A stretch of DNA of 64,000 bases from Pseudomonadota bacterium. GTDB taxonomy: Bacteria; Pseudomonadota; Gammaproteobacteria; Steroidobacterales; Steroidobacteraceae. The stretch is taken from assembly GCA_037200975.1 (NCBI GenBank), contig JBBCGI010000001.1, forward strand, positions 1,426,001-1,490,000, read 5' to 3'. Below are positions 44,767-54,055 of the stretch, one piece after another (position 1 is the stretch's first letter; every line of letters begins with the position of its first letter). The position numbers were made by a program, and so were the translations under genes. Below the pieces are notes generated by a model that did not search any database, was not told the DNA's origin, and was given only the letters and a program-made list of their open reading frames with translations.

Positions 44767-46103
44767 CTTCGTCACGGCCGGGTCCGCGTCGCTGGTTCCG
44801 AACCTTCGACGCTGCCGCGCCGCACGAGCGCAAGGCTACGATCGTGGCCTTTTGCTGCAACTTCATCCTGCTCGGCAGCTACTACATCCTGCGTCCGGTC
44901 AGAGATGCGATGGCGACCGTGGTCGGAGTCGACCAGCTCCAGAACCTGTTCACTGGAACGTTCCTGCTCACTCTTCTCTGTGCTCCCGTGTTCGCGTGGC
45001 TGGTCGGCACATTCAAACTGTCTCGTGTGCTCATCGGCGTGTTCTGGTTCCTGATCCTCAATCTACTGATCTTCGTTTTCTTCTTCGGCATCGCTCCTGA
45101 AAACCACCTGCTCGCAACGGCGTTCTACTGGTGGTTCAGCGTGGTGAATCTGTTCATGGTCTCGCTCTTCTGGAGCCTGATCGTCGATGTGTTCACCGCA
45201 GACCAAGCTGCCCGACTCATCCCGTTCATCGCAGCCGGCGGCAGCCTCGGAGCCATCGCGGGCCCGCTCGTGGCCAGCTTGTTCTCGACGATGGTCGGCA
45301 TTCAGGGGCTGCTGGTGGTCGCCGCCGCGGGCCTTGTGCTGGTCATCCTGCTGGTCGGCCGGCTCATGCGCGAGAAGGTCCTGCTTCAGCAAAGCCACGA
45401 GGAAGCGCAGCGTTCGACAATGGATCACGGGCTCAAAGGCCATCCGTTCGACGGTTTTTCCGCCCTCTTCAAGTCGTTGTATCTCTCGAACCTCGCCGTG
45501 TTCTTCCTGCTGATGACCTGGATCTCGACGATCGGCTACTTCATCCAGACCGATTTCATCGCCAACGCCTTCGCCGGCGTGGAGGCCAGAACACAGGCGC
45601 TGGCGGAGATAGATCTGGCAGTGAACCTCTGTTCTTTTGCGCTGCTGTTGTTTGGCCTGAAGCAATTCATCCTGCGCTTCGGTGTGACCGCGAGCCTCAT
45701 CCTCAATCCAGTACTGATGGCGACGTCGTTCGTGCTGTTCGCGTTATCACCGACTTTGCTGATGATTCAGGCCATGCAGGGCCTCCGCCGCGTCACGCAG
45801 TACGCCATCGCCAGACCCAGTCGCGAGATCTGCTTCACAGTCGTTCCCCAGGAGCAGCGCTACAAGGTCAAGAACGTCATCGACACGGTGATCTATCGGC
45901 TGGGCGATCTGACGGCTGCGTGGGGACAAGCGGGGTTGCGGTCGATGGGCATTGGGTTTCAGGGTGCCATGGCCGTCGGTGTGATCGCCTCGGGCGCGTG
46001 GGGACTGAGCGCCTGGGCATTGGGGCGTCAATACGAGCGCCGCCGCAGTGCCAGCGCGGCGCCTGCACCTGCGATGAATGCGTTGCCAAACACGCTTTCG
46101 TAG
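44763..46103 (+). CDS. ATP/ADP-translocase (Npt1)-like MFS transporter, second of a tandem pair
   Basis: A 446-residue paralogue of the previous gene. The GTG start at 44763 shares bases with the TGA stop of its partner, which makes co-translation likely; a longer in-frame reading from 44607 would only run through the partner gene. Family blocks are SYYILRPVRDAMATVVGVDQ, WSLIVDVFTADQAARLIPFI, AAGGSLGAIAGPLVASLF, LMTWISTIGYFIQTDF and PQEQRYKVKNVIDTVIYRLGD. Two separate full-length paralogues expressed from one message could form a heterodimer. The gap to the next gene (46104-46383) shows no gene I can support. Confidence 0.8.
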   Translation: MTSSRPGPRRWFRTFDAAAPHERKATIVAFCCNFILLGSYYILRPVRDAMATVVGVDQLQNLFTGTFLLTLLCAPVFAWLVGTFKLSRVLIGVFWFLILNLLIFVFFFGIAPENHLLATAFYWWFSVVNLFMVSLFWSLIVDVFTADQAARLIPFIAAGGSLGAIAGPLVASLFSTMVGIQGLLVVAAAGLVLVILLVGRLMREKVLLQQSHEEAQRSTMDHGLKGHPFDGFSALFKSLYLSNLAVFFLLMTWISTIGYFIQTDFIANAFAGVEARTQALAEIDLAVNLCSFALLLFGLKQFILRFGVTASLILNPVLMATSFVLFALSPTLLMIQAMQGLRRVTQYAIARPSREICFTVVPQEQRYKVKNVIDTVIYRLGDLTAAWGQAGLRSMGIGFQGAMAVGVIASGAWGLSAWALGRQYERRRSASAAPAPAMNALPNTLS

Positions 46104-46383
46104 CGATTTGCCCAACGCGATTCGACGTCGGTGACTGCCACCATGTCGGCCGGGCGTCGGCCTCCTCGAGGATGGCGCTTTCCAGATGGATCCGATAAAG
46201 ATTCGTTGGAGTCAGCTTCGCGCCCCGCAGCTCCACCACCGCCCGCAGGTGCACAGCGGCAAGGCTCGCGCCGCTCCGTACCGCGAACTCCACATCGGCG
46301 CCACCGGCTTGCCGTGGGCCTGGCATTGCCGCCGCGGTGGGTTAGTGTTAGACGGCGTCTGGAAAAAAAGCGAAGCGCACTGA

Positions 46384-47220
46384 ATGTTACATAGCACTGC
46401 TCCACGACCCGAGAGTTCCCCGTGGGTGAATCGACTTCTGAGCTGGAGCTGGATGGGGCTCGCCTGCATCACGTGGATCAGCGCAGGGCTCTTCGGCCTC
46501 TACATCCTGGCCTTCTATGCCGCCGCGCTATACGACGGCGAAATGGCGAAATGGAACGGGGTTCTCCCGGGCCTGTATGAGCCGGGCAGCGCGGTGGCGA
46601 CGGTCGGTATCGGTGCGCATTTCGCCGCGGGGGGCATCATCCTCGCTCTCGGCAGCATCCAGCTCATCGGCGCCGTTCGCGCAAGACTGCCGGCGGTGCA
46701 TCGATGGATCGGGCGTATCTACGTGAGCGCTTCGATTCTCGCGGGCCTGGGCGGGCTCGCGTTCATCCTCGTCCGCGGCACGATCGGCGGGCCCGTGATG
46801 AGCCTCGGCTTCGGGCTTTATGGCGCGCTCACGGTGCTCTGCGCGGTGCAGGCTCTTCGATACGCGCGTGCACGTCAGTTCGACGCGCACCGCGCGTGGG
46901 CGCTGCGCCTCTTTGCGCTCGCCATCGGGTCGTGGCTGTATCGCATGGACTATGGGTTCTGGCTGCTGCTCACGGGCGGCATGGGACACAGCCAAACTTT
47001 TCGCGGCCCGTTCGACCAGGTCATGGCGTTCTTCTTCTACATTCCCAATCTGCTCGTCGTGGAAGTGCTGCTGCGCTCGGCGCGCAGGGAAGCGTCGGTC
47101 GCCGGGAAATTTGCCGCGACGGTAGTGTTCGTCGCGGCTGGCGGCTTCCTGTTGCTTGGGACTTACTACTTCACCAGGTTCTACTGGGGGCCTGCGATCG
47201 TGCAGCGGCTCTTCGGCTGA
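46384..47220 (+). CDS. DUF2306 membrane protein
   Basis: A 278-residue integral membrane protein with about seven helices. The DUF2306 pattern is present: a His in GIGAHFAAGGIILALGSIQL, AVHRWIGRIYVSASILAGLG and FDAHRAWALRLFALAIGSWL. The conserved His residues within helices suggest a cofactor or metal, but no function is established for the family. The ribosome site is weak. It is downstream of, and on the same strand as, the transporter pair. Confidence 0.8.
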   Translation: MLHSTAPRPESSPWVNRLLSWSWMGLACITWISAGLFGLYILAFYAAALYDGEMAKWNGVLPGLYEPGSAVATVGIGAHFAAGGIILALGSIQLIGAVRARLPAVHRWIGRIYVSASILAGLGGLAFILVRGTIGGPVMSLGFGLYGALTVLCAVQALRYARARQFDAHRAWALRLFALAIGSWLYRMDYGFWLLLTGGMGHSQTFRGPFDQVMAFFFYIPNLLVVEVLLRSARREASVAGKFAATVVFVAAGGFLLLGTYYFTRFYWGPAIVQRLFG

Positions 47221-47356
47221 CGGGCCGTAACGCAGACCGCCGGGAAGCTTCGCGGCACGCCATCGCCGCGCGGGCCGCGCGATGAACTCTTTCGCAACAC
47301 GTGGTCACTCAATTGTTGGGATAGTCGACCTGACCCCGTTCGCAACGGCAAGTAAG

Positions 47357-47374
47357 AATTGGCGGAGAGAGAGG
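47357..47374 (-). repeat. tRNA-Ser 3'-end fragment (att-like scar)
   Basis: Eighteen bases, AATTGGCGGAGAGAGAGG, are identical to 55435-55452, which covers the last 15 bases of tRNA-Ser(GCU) and 3 flanking bases, in the same orientation. It lies in the 47221-47926 stretch that holds only remnants. Confidence 0.6.
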
Positions 47375-47512
47375 AAGCAAGTCAGCTTTATAAGCTGTTG
47401 GTTCGGTGAGATGTTTTTGAGTGAGGTCTTGCCACATACCATCATTTTCTGGCTTGAAACTCCCACGTAAGTATTGAGGGGATTCCCGCCGAAGCCGCCC
47501 TCCCGCGAAAGA

Positions 47513-47558
47513 TGTCCGGAAACTTCAGGTCAAGCCAGTGTCCGGGATCTTAAGGTCA
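47513..47558. repeat. Paired 20-bp direct repeats, insertion-sequence-end-like
   Basis: TGTCCGGAAACTTCAGGTCA (47513-47532) and TGTCCGGGATCTTAAGGTCA (47539-47558) match at 16 of 20 positions and are spaced 26 bp start to start. Multiple ~20-bp terminal repeats starting with TGT are a feature of IS21-like ends. No transposase gene is attached. Confidence 0.4.
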
Positions 47559-47598
47559 GGTCACCTGGCCGCAGAGACGCCTTCGAAGGCGTGTAGAT

Positions 47599-47679
47599 AG
47601 ACCGCTTCGCGATGGCTCCTTCCACCGCATCGTTGCACAAGTCCGCGCTCATGCTGTTAGAAGTGATGACCTCAAGCCG
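47599..47679 (-). pseudogene. Fragment of a transposase-like reading frame (IS3 OrfB type)
   Basis: A 27-residue stretch, RLEVITSNSMSADLCNDAVE followed by GAIAKR, resembles the region of the integrase-core domain just before the HSDRG motif in IS3-family transposases. Nothing else of the gene is present. The assignment rests on a short similarity seen by eye. Confidence 0.3.
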
Positions 47680-47735
47680 AATTTGCCACCAGGTCATCTC
47701 GCGAATTTTTATGCATATGGATACGCTGCGCTCCA

Positions 47736-47895
47736 GTGAGCAGCCTTGTTGCAACCACGGAATTCGAGCAGTGGCCCGGAAGACCGCGGGACGAATAAAG
47801 CAAGGCGCGAATCCTTTCGCGATTGGATTCCGCAGCGCCCGGCAACTTCGCTGACTGCCAGTCGGTCAAAGTGTGAGCGAAATGCGCAACTCAGC
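47736..47895 (+). pseudogene. Broken copy of the HigB-type toxin gene
   Basis: From GTG 47736 the sequence follows the intact toxin gene at 24046 with many identical words (GAATTCGAGCAGTGG, CAAGGCGCGAATCCT, CTGACTGCCAG, GTGAG-GAAATGCG). It reads SSLVATTEFEQWPG before frameshifting to an in-frame TAA after about 20 codons. The 30 bases upstream also match. The part after GAAATGCG and the antitoxin gene are missing. Confidence 0.8.
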
Positions 47896-47926
47896 CGCGG
47901 TGACGCATTCTCACAGACAAACTTCT

Positions 47927-50068
47927 TCAGTTCACGGGCACCACCTCGGTGACTTTGATTTTGAGGCTCGTGGTCCAACGCTGCGTGGCACCCGGCGCCA
48001 CGCTCGTTCCCGTGATCGGGGCCGAGGCCCGGACGATCCTGGAACTCGACCCGAGATTCGCGCCGCCACTCCACGTCCTGGTATCGACGGAGTCGGAGGA
48101 GTAGACCGTGGTTTGCGTGGCATTTCCGCTAATGTCATAGGACGTCTTGGTCCCATGGGGCGTCCCGACCAAAAAACTCGAATCGGCACATCCATTGGCG
48201 TTCTGGAACCACAGGTACAAATACGGCGAGGCGTTGTGCCCGCGCGCATCCAGGTTCCAGCGATCCACGCGATAGCTCACGAAGAAGCCGGGGACGCCGC
48301 ACTGCTGGACCTCGGCATTCGAGTCATCCGCGGTGATCGAGAATTTCTCGTACCTGCAGCGCCATGCGCCTTCCGCGCAGATCGCCTCGTAAGTAGAAGA
48401 TTGCTCGATGCGGGTGCCGGTCAGTTCGAGCGCCTCCGCCTTGTGCAGCTTGCCGCTGGTCGTGAAGCTTTCGCGGAGTTTGCCGGTGAAGGCGGTCTCC
48501 GGGTTGGGGTTGTCGTAGTCGATTTCGTAGGTGTGGATCTGGTTCCAGTCGATCGAGATGTCGTAGGTCGAGCGGCCACAGGTATTCATCACCCAATCCA
48601 GGTCGGTGACCGTCTCGACGCCGAGCAGCGCGGCCTGCCGCAGCATGCCGAGGAGCTGCACGACGGCCGCGGAATTGCGGTTCGCCGAGCAGTCCTGCAT
48701 CGCGATGTCGATACCGCGTTTCGTGTAATCGGTTACCAGTGACGTGGTGGTCGAGTCGGCTTCGTCGTGGATGCCAAGAAGCTGACGCTCCCGCGCCCAC
48801 GTGAACAGTTTCTGCGTCGCATCGCGGAACTGCGCGAGGTCCGCGTCCGGAGCATTCGCGGCCGCAACTGCGGGCGCGACGACGTCGTTGTAGTACGCGT
48901 CGACGCGGGCCCGCATCTGTGCGTACCAGTCTTCGTTACCGGCGGCGGCGGCACGCACGTTCGTCTTGAGTCGCGCGCGGCCGGCGAGCGCGCCAGCGGG
49001 AGTGCCGAGCTCGGCCTTGCGCAGTCCGTACGACGGCGGTGCGAGGGCGGCCTCGAGCTGGGCGCTGTCTTCGGCGGGCCAGGACGTGGAGAGCAGGTCG
49101 GCCTGCGCGTCGTCGAGTGTGGCGATGCCGAACAGGCCGAGGTGGTCAACGACGGTCGTGAGCGTGAGCGACGACCATGCGCCATCGGCATTCTTGTAAA
49201 CGGGGACGAGGTGCAGCTGCGTGCCGTCCGCGCGCGCCGAGAAGATCACCGGCTCACCACCCAGCGCGTCGAGCGCCGCCTGGGTGAGCGTGAACGTGAT
49301 GCGCAGGCGGTTGTTAGTCTGGAGCTCAGGAATGGCGGCGTCCGCCGGGTCGAGATGGAACGCGCCGCGCACCGCGTGTAATGGCAGCGGGTGTGCGCTG
49401 TCCACCGCGGCGAGCAAAACCTGCGTGACGGCGAGCGACTGATCTTCGAGAAACGCGTTGCCCGGAATGCCGATGGTCGCCGTGACACCCTCGGCGACGG
49501 CGATGTCGGCCGCCCCGCCCGGAACCTGGACGGTGGCATCCGTGGAACTCGCGACATCGAAATACGCAATCGCGTTGTCGGCGGGCGTCACGGCGACGGT
49601 GAACGGGTTCGCCGCGTGCGGAAATTCGCCGCTCGGACCGCTGCCGCCTCCGCCACCGCCGCCTGGGTCCGGCGGCGTGGTGGCAATCACCGTGAGCTGC
49701 GCGCTGCCGCTGGTCACGCTGCCGGCGCTGTTGCTGACGACAACGGAGAAGTACCGGCCGTTCATGCCGACGTCCGTGGCGCTGGTGACGTAGCTCGCGC
49801 CGGTGGCTCCCGCGATATCGATCCAGGTCGTGCCGTCGGTGGAGCTGCGCCACTGATAGGTCAGCGGCGCGGTGCCGCCAGCCGAGATGGAAAGAGTCGC
49901 CGTTGCCGGCGCGGCGACGCTGGTCGCCGCGGGCTGAGCCGTGATGCTGGGCGCGACCGCCGCCGGCGGGACAACGACGGGGTCCGTCGATGGCGTGTCG
50001 TTCGATCCGCCACCGCAGCCGGAGATCAACAACACCAGCAGGCAGAGGGATCCGAGGGCGGTTCTCAT
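47927..50068 (-). CDS. Large lipoprotein with an Ig-like domain, function unknown
   Basis: A 713-residue lipoprotein (LLVLLISGCGGGSND, lipobox Cys near residue 18). Residues ~40-130 form an Ig-like domain (ATATLSISAGGTAPLTYQWR, GRYFSVVVSNSAGSVTS), followed by a Gly/Pro linker. The rest (~145-713) has no domain that I recognise; it includes a beta region with FTVAVTPADNAIAYF and a helical middle. A Cys-containing C-terminal part (ICAEGAWRCRYEKF, QQCGVPGFF, NANGCADSS) suggests periplasmic disulfides. ATG 50068 has GGAG eight bases upstream. The gene is divergent from the ECF sigma factor/kinase pair, 113 bp away, and is a plausible target of it. Confidence 0.75.
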   Translation of the reverse strand: MRTALGSLCLLVLLISGCGGGSNDTPSTDPVVVPPAAVAPSITAQPAATSVAAPATATLSISAGGTAPLTYQWRSSTDGTTWIDIAGATGASYVTSATDVGMNGRYFSVVVSNSAGSVTSGSAQLTVIATTPPDPGGGGGGGSGPSGEFPHAANPFTVAVTPADNAIAYFDVASSTDATVQVPGGAADIAVAEGVTATIGIPGNAFLEDQSLAVTQVLLAAVDSAHPLPLHAVRGAFHLDPADAAIPELQTNNRLRITFTLTQAALDALGGEPVIFSARADGTQLHLVPVYKNADGAWSSLTLTTVVDHLGLFGIATLDDAQADLLSTSWPAEDSAQLEAALAPPSYGLRKAELGTPAGALAGRARLKTNVRAAAAGNEDWYAQMRARVDAYYNDVVAPAVAAANAPDADLAQFRDATQKLFTWARERQLLGIHDEADSTTTSLVTDYTKRGIDIAMQDCSANRNSAAVVQLLGMLRQAALLGVETVTDLDWVMNTCGRSTYDISIDWNQIHTYEIDYDNPNPETAFTGKLRESFTTSGKLHKAEALELTGTRIEQSSTYEAICAEGAWRCRYEKFSITADDSNAEVQQCGVPGFFVSYRVDRWNLDARGHNASPYLYLWFQNANGCADSSFLVGTPHGTKTSYDISGNATQTTVYSSDSVDTRTWSGGANLGSSSRIVRASAPITGTSVAPGATQRWTTSLKIKVTEVVPVN

Positions 50069-50181
50069 CACATAATCTCCGCGGCGGCCGGAAACCCCGG
50101 CGCTTCGGATGTAGATACGAAATGACGGGCGTTTTCGTACACGGTCGCGAGGCTTTCTTTTGATGTGGGAAACTCGGCGAC

Positions 50182-50766
50182 GTGAAGAAGCGCGAAGTCA
50201 TGAAGCCTCCAGCCGCCCACGTGCCGGTCACTCAATTGCTCGCCCTCGCCCGCGATGGTGACGCGCAGGCTCTCGATGCCGCGTACGCCGCGCTGTACGA
50301 GGAGCTCAAACTGGCCGCACGCCGACAGCTGCGGCGCAATCGCGGCGCCTTCGAAACCACCGCGCTGGTGCACGAGGCGTACCTGAAACTGGCCGGAGGC
50401 GAACTGCCATCGCCGAATGATCGACATCACCTGCTGGCGTTATCGGCGCGCGCGATGCGCCAGGTGCTGGTCGACCACGCGCGACACTCCAGCGCCGACA
50501 AACGCGATGCCGGTGGCACGACGCTCGCGCTGCACGAAGGGGATGCCGTCGCGGCGTCGGCCGATGTGCTCGGCGTGCTGATCGTCGACGACGCCATCGA
50601 GACACTGCAGAAGATAGACGCGCGCATGGCGCGCGTGGTCGAGCTGCGCTGCTTCGGCGGCTACGACGTGGCCGAGATCGCGCGCATCCTGGATATGCCG
50701 GACTACACGGTGCGCCGCGACTGGCGCAAGGCGCGTGCGCTGCTGCTGGCGGAGCTGGGCGCTTGA
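50182..50766 (+). CDS. ECF-type RNA polymerase sigma factor, kinase-linked group
   Basis: A 194-residue ECF sigma factor. Region 2 is seen in LYEELKLAARRQLRRNRGAF and ETTALVHEAYLKLAGG, and region 4 in IDARMARVVELRCFGGYDVA followed by EIARILDMPDYTVRRDWRKA. The long N-terminal part and the HxxLLALSARAMRQVLVDHAR block are typical of the group found beside Ser/Thr kinase genes and not controlled by classical anti-sigma factors. Start is GTG 50182 or ATG 50200. Its TGA overlaps the TTG start of the kinase gene, so the two are made together; the kinase probably controls its activity. Confidence 0.92.
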   Translation: MKKREVMKPPAAHVPVTQLLALARDGDAQALDAAYAALYEELKLAARRQLRRNRGAFETTALVHEAYLKLAGGELPSPNDRHHLLALSARAMRQVLVDHARHSSADKRDAGGTTLALHEGDAVAASADVLGVLIVDDAIETLQKIDARMARVVELRCFGGYDVAEIARILDMPDYTVRRDWRKARALLLAELGA

Positions 50767-53624
50767 GCCTCGACGAAAAAGAGACCCGCCGCGCGCTGCA
50801 GATCTTCGAGCAAGTCGCGGATCTCCCGGGCGATGCCCGCGCAGCGAAACTCGCGGAACTGTGCGCCGATGAGGCGCCGCTGCGAAAGAGAATCGAGTCC
50901 ATGCTGGCGGCCGATGCCGGTTCCGGCGATCCATTCGATGACAACCTGGCGCAGTGGAGCGCCGCGCTCGGGCGGGCGCCTCTAGAAGTGCAACCGGGAG
51001 CAACCATTGGCGCGTGGCGTATCGTCGCGATCGCCGGCCGCGGCGGCATGGGCACGGTCTTCGAAGTGGAACGCGCCGACGGCGCCTACCAGCAGCGCGC
51101 TGCGCTCAAGCTGGTGCACGCGGCGGAGGATTTTTCCTCCATCCGCGGACGATTCCTGCGCGAGCGGCAGATACTCGCGCACCTGCGACATCCGCACATC
51201 GCCGCGTTGCTGGATGGCGGCTTCACCACCGATGGTGATCCGTACTTCGTCATGGAGCACGTGGATGGCATCGCCATCGATCGCTGGTGCAACGAACATC
51301 GGCGGGACGTGCGTGCGCGCGTGCGACTGTTCCTGCAAGTGATCGACGCCGTGGGCCACGCGCATCGCAACCTGCTGGTGCACCGTGACCTGAAACCCTC
51401 GAACCTGTTGGTGGACGCGGCCGGTCACGTCAAGCTGCTGGATTTCGGCATTGCCAAACAACTGCAGGATCCGGAGGTCACGGTGCTCACCGAGCGCGCT
51501 GTGACCTTTGGTTATGCCGCGCCGGAGCAATTGCACGACGCGCCCGTCACCACGGCCACCGACATCTGGCAACTGGGCATCGTGTTGCACCTGTTGCTGG
51601 CGGGCTCACACCCGTTTGGCATCTCGCGGGACACGCCGCTCGCGCGGCAAGTGCAGCAGTTGCAAGGCGATGCGGAGCCTTTGACAAGGGCCGCCGCGCA
51701 CGCGTCGACTTCCGAAGCCGCGCTGCGCGGCGAGACCGATGCGGCGTCGCTGGCAAAGCGGCTGCGCGGTGGTCTGGCGGCGGTGGTTGCCGGCTGCCTG
51801 CGTCACGATCCGCTGGCGCGCTACGGCAGCGCCGAAGAATTGGCCGCCGATCTGCGGCGCTGGCTGGCCAACCAGCCGGTGCTCGCGGCACACGCCGGTC
51901 CGGGAGAACGCGCGCGGCTCTGGCTCCGACGCAATCGGCTGCTGGCCGCCTCCGTGGCGGCGGTATCGCTGGCGCTGATCGGCGGCATCGCGTTGTCGCT
52001 GTGGCAGGCGCACGAGGCGAGGCGCGAGAGCGCCCGCGCGCGCGAGTCGCTGCAGTTCCTCGCCGACACGCTGGCGGCTGCATCACCGGAGCAGGCACTC
52101 AACAGCGAAGTGAGCGTGCGGCAGTTGCTCGACAGCGCGCGCCAGCAGCTCGACCGCCGCGGCGCCGCCGATCCACGCATACGGCAGCCGGTGCAGCGCA
52201 TGCTCGGGCGGCTGTACGCTTCGGTGGGGCAGTACCAGCAAGCCGCCGAGTTGCTCGAAGCAGGCACTCGAGATGTGGAGGGGGAAGGACGCGACGCGGC
52301 GCTCGCGCTGGCCGACGACCTGGTCGTCTATTCCGACACGCTCGGCAGCCTGGAAAAGACCGAGCAGAGTCTCGCGGTCTCGGATCGGGCCGCCGCGCTG
52401 CGCACACGGTTCGCGCCCGATGATCCCGAACAGCAACTGCGGGCGCTGGCTCATCAGACTCTCGGCCACGTCGTGAAGTACGGCTGGGATGCCTGCCGCA
52501 AGCGCGCCGAGGCGGCGCTTGCGATGGCGCTCGCCATGCGCGACCCGCCCGTGGATGTGGTGCTGCGGCTGTATTCGGACCTCGGCAGCATCGCCAACTT
52601 CACCGACGATCGCGCCCGGCTGCTGCAGTCGAGCGAGCAGGGGCTGGCATTCGCGGACCGGCGCGGGATTCCGGCCGATTCCCCGCAGCGTTTCGTTTTG
52701 CTGCGCAATCGGATCGAGGGCTTGATGATGGAGGGCCGCGCTGCGGAAGCCGAGGCGGTCAGTCGAGAAGCCATCGGCATGCTGGAGAAAACCGGTGGCG
52801 TCGGAATGACGCGACTTGGCGTGCTCTACAACGTACTCGGCAAGTCGCTGCGCGCACAGGGCCGTTACCGTGAGGCGCGGGCGACCCTGACGCATTCGCT
52901 CGAACTAATGCCTGCTGCAGATTCAGGACCGCGCAATCTCGCCACCGCGCTGAGCAGCCTGGCGATTCTGAATTCCGCGATGGGCGACTACGACCTGAGC
53001 CAGCGGCAGATTCACCAGGCAGTTGCGAATATGAACCAGACAGTCCTCGCCCCGACCGACACGTTTCGCGTGTCACTCGAGCGCAATCACGTCCAGGTGC
53101 TGCTCGACTGCGGAAAGTGGCGGGAGGCGATGTCGAGCCTGGAGCAACTGCTACCGATAGTCCGGGACACGCAGGGTGAGGATTCCGGGCAATTCGCAGA
53201 GCTCGTGATCCAGCACATGGAGGCGCGGCGGCAGGCGGGAGATTCCGTTGGCGGCAGGCGCTTGCTGGTCGAGGCGCGGGCACGTGCCCTGCGAAGTGGA
53301 TTGCCCGACTCGGATCTGCAATTCACGCGCTTGCTGCGTTTCGAGGCGGCATTCGCCCGCTTGGACGGCGACCTGGTCACGGCGGAGCGCAGCCAGCGCG
53401 AAGCGCTGCGCCGGCTGCCGTCGGCAGGCAATGCCTTCGAGGTTGCGCTCGCGAGTTACGAGCTGGCGGAAATCCTGGCGACGCGCGGCCAGCGCAGGGA
53501 AGCCTCGGAGTTGCTCGCGCCGGCGCTGCCGGTATTGCGGCAAAGCGTGTTGCCGCAACAGAGCGGTCTGAAGGCAGCGGAGGCACTCGCGCAGAAACTG
53601 CGAGCTGCCACGAGGACGCCGTGA
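50763..53624 (+). CDS. Membrane Ser/Thr protein kinase with C-terminal TPR-like domain
   Basis: A 953-residue PknB-type kinase translated from a TTG start overlapping the sigma factor stop. An N-terminal ~75-residue helical region precedes the kinase domain: GRGGMGTVFEVE (glycine loop, ~92), RAALKLVHAAED (ATP lysine), VHRDLKPSNLLVD (catalytic loop, ~207) and LDFGIAKQL (~227), with GYAAPEQL as the activation-segment end. A single helix (LLAASVAAVSLALIGGIALSLW, ~391-416) crosses the membrane. The remaining ~530 residues are TPR-like helical repeats facing the periplasm and are probably sensory. Pairing with an ECF sigma factor is a known arrangement in Xanthomonas-like bacteria and Planctomycetes. 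Confidence 0.92.
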   Translation: MSLDEKETRRALQIFEQVADLPGDARAAKLAELCADEAPLRKRIESMLAADAGSGDPFDDNLAQWSAALGRAPLEVQPGATIGAWRIVAIAGRGGMGTVFEVERADGAYQQRAALKLVHAAEDFSSIRGRFLRERQILAHLRHPHIAALLDGGFTTDGDPYFVMEHVDGIAIDRWCNEHRRDVRARVRLFLQVIDAVGHAHRNLLVHRDLKPSNLLVDAAGHVKLLDFGIAKQLQDPEVTVLTERAVTFGYAAPEQLHDAPVTTATDIWQLGIVLHLLLAGSHPFGISRDTPLARQVQQLQGDAEPLTRAAAHASTSEAALRGETDAASLAKRLRGGLAAVVAGCLRHDPLARYGSAEELAADLRRWLANQPVLAAHAGPGERARLWLRRNRLLAASVAAVSLALIGGIALSLWQAHEARRESARARESLQFLADTLAAASPEQALNSEVSVRQLLDSARQQLDRRGAADPRIRQPVQRMLGRLYASVGQYQQAAELLEAGTRDVEGEGRDAALALADDLVVYSDTLGSLEKTEQSLAVSDRAAALRTRFAPDDPEQQLRALAHQTLGHVVKYGWDACRKRAEAALAMALAMRDPPVDVVLRLYSDLGSIANFTDDRARLLQSSEQGLAFADRRGIPADSPQRFVLLRNRIEGLMMEGRAAEAEAVSREAIGMLEKTGGVGMTRLGVLYNVLGKSLRAQGRYREARATLTHSLELMPAADSGPRNLATALSSLAILNSAMGDYDLSQRQIHQAVANMNQTVLAPTDTFRVSLERNHVQVLLDCGKWREAMSSLEQLLPIVRDTQGEDSGQFAELVIQHMEARRQAGDSVGGRRLLVEARARALRSGLPDSDLQFTRLLRFEAAFARLDGDLVTAERSQREALRRLPSAGNAFEVALASYELAEILATRGQRREASELLAPALPVLRQSVLPQQSGLKAAEALAQKLRAATRTP

Positions 53625-54055
53625 CTGAGACGAAACGCTTCGATCAATGATTGCGCGCCGTTGCGCGCCGCGGAACGCGCAGCCCTGGCAGCCAATGACT
53701 TCGATCCCGCCACGAAACTCTGTGGCAACGGATCACCAAACCACCACAGCCCGAACAAATCGATGCGGCCGATCCGGTTCCCACCTCTATTAAAGGACGC
53801 TTTAAGAAGGGCTAACCGGACCAATCAGCATGGTCGTGGTGTCCAACGAGCGAAGTGCGAAGAGTCTTTGCTATTTGGCGGCGCGCGATCGATTAAGCGC
53901 CTTCGATCGGAACGCGGGATGCGTTCTGGCTACGGAAGCGATTGCCTTTCAGTCCCTTCCTAACTACCTAACATTTGCGCCCGTCAAGTGAGGTATCGAC
54001 CGCTTATTGCGCGAAACTTGGCAATGACTTGCTTTAGGCGAGGAGTGAATGGAAT
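53625..54055. other. Gene-free region between the kinase gene and the repeat
   Basis: I see no supportable gene or clear terminator here. Short GC-poor words (TCTATTAAAGGACGC, CCTAACTACCTAACA) stand out against the coding DNA. The stretch leads into a dispersed repeat and looks like decayed island DNA. Confidence 0.4.

Noticed and set aside
46028..46405. Possible - strand gene between the transporter pair and the DUF2306 gene
   Set aside because: Half of it overlaps the transporter gene's 3' end, no ribosome site is visible and no family is recognised. The 46104-46383 gap may hold decayed coding DNA but I cannot support a gene.
47282..47470. A 62-codon + strand frame after the DUF2306 gene
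   Set aside because: It runs across the tRNA-Ser scar, has no ribosome site and no conserved features.
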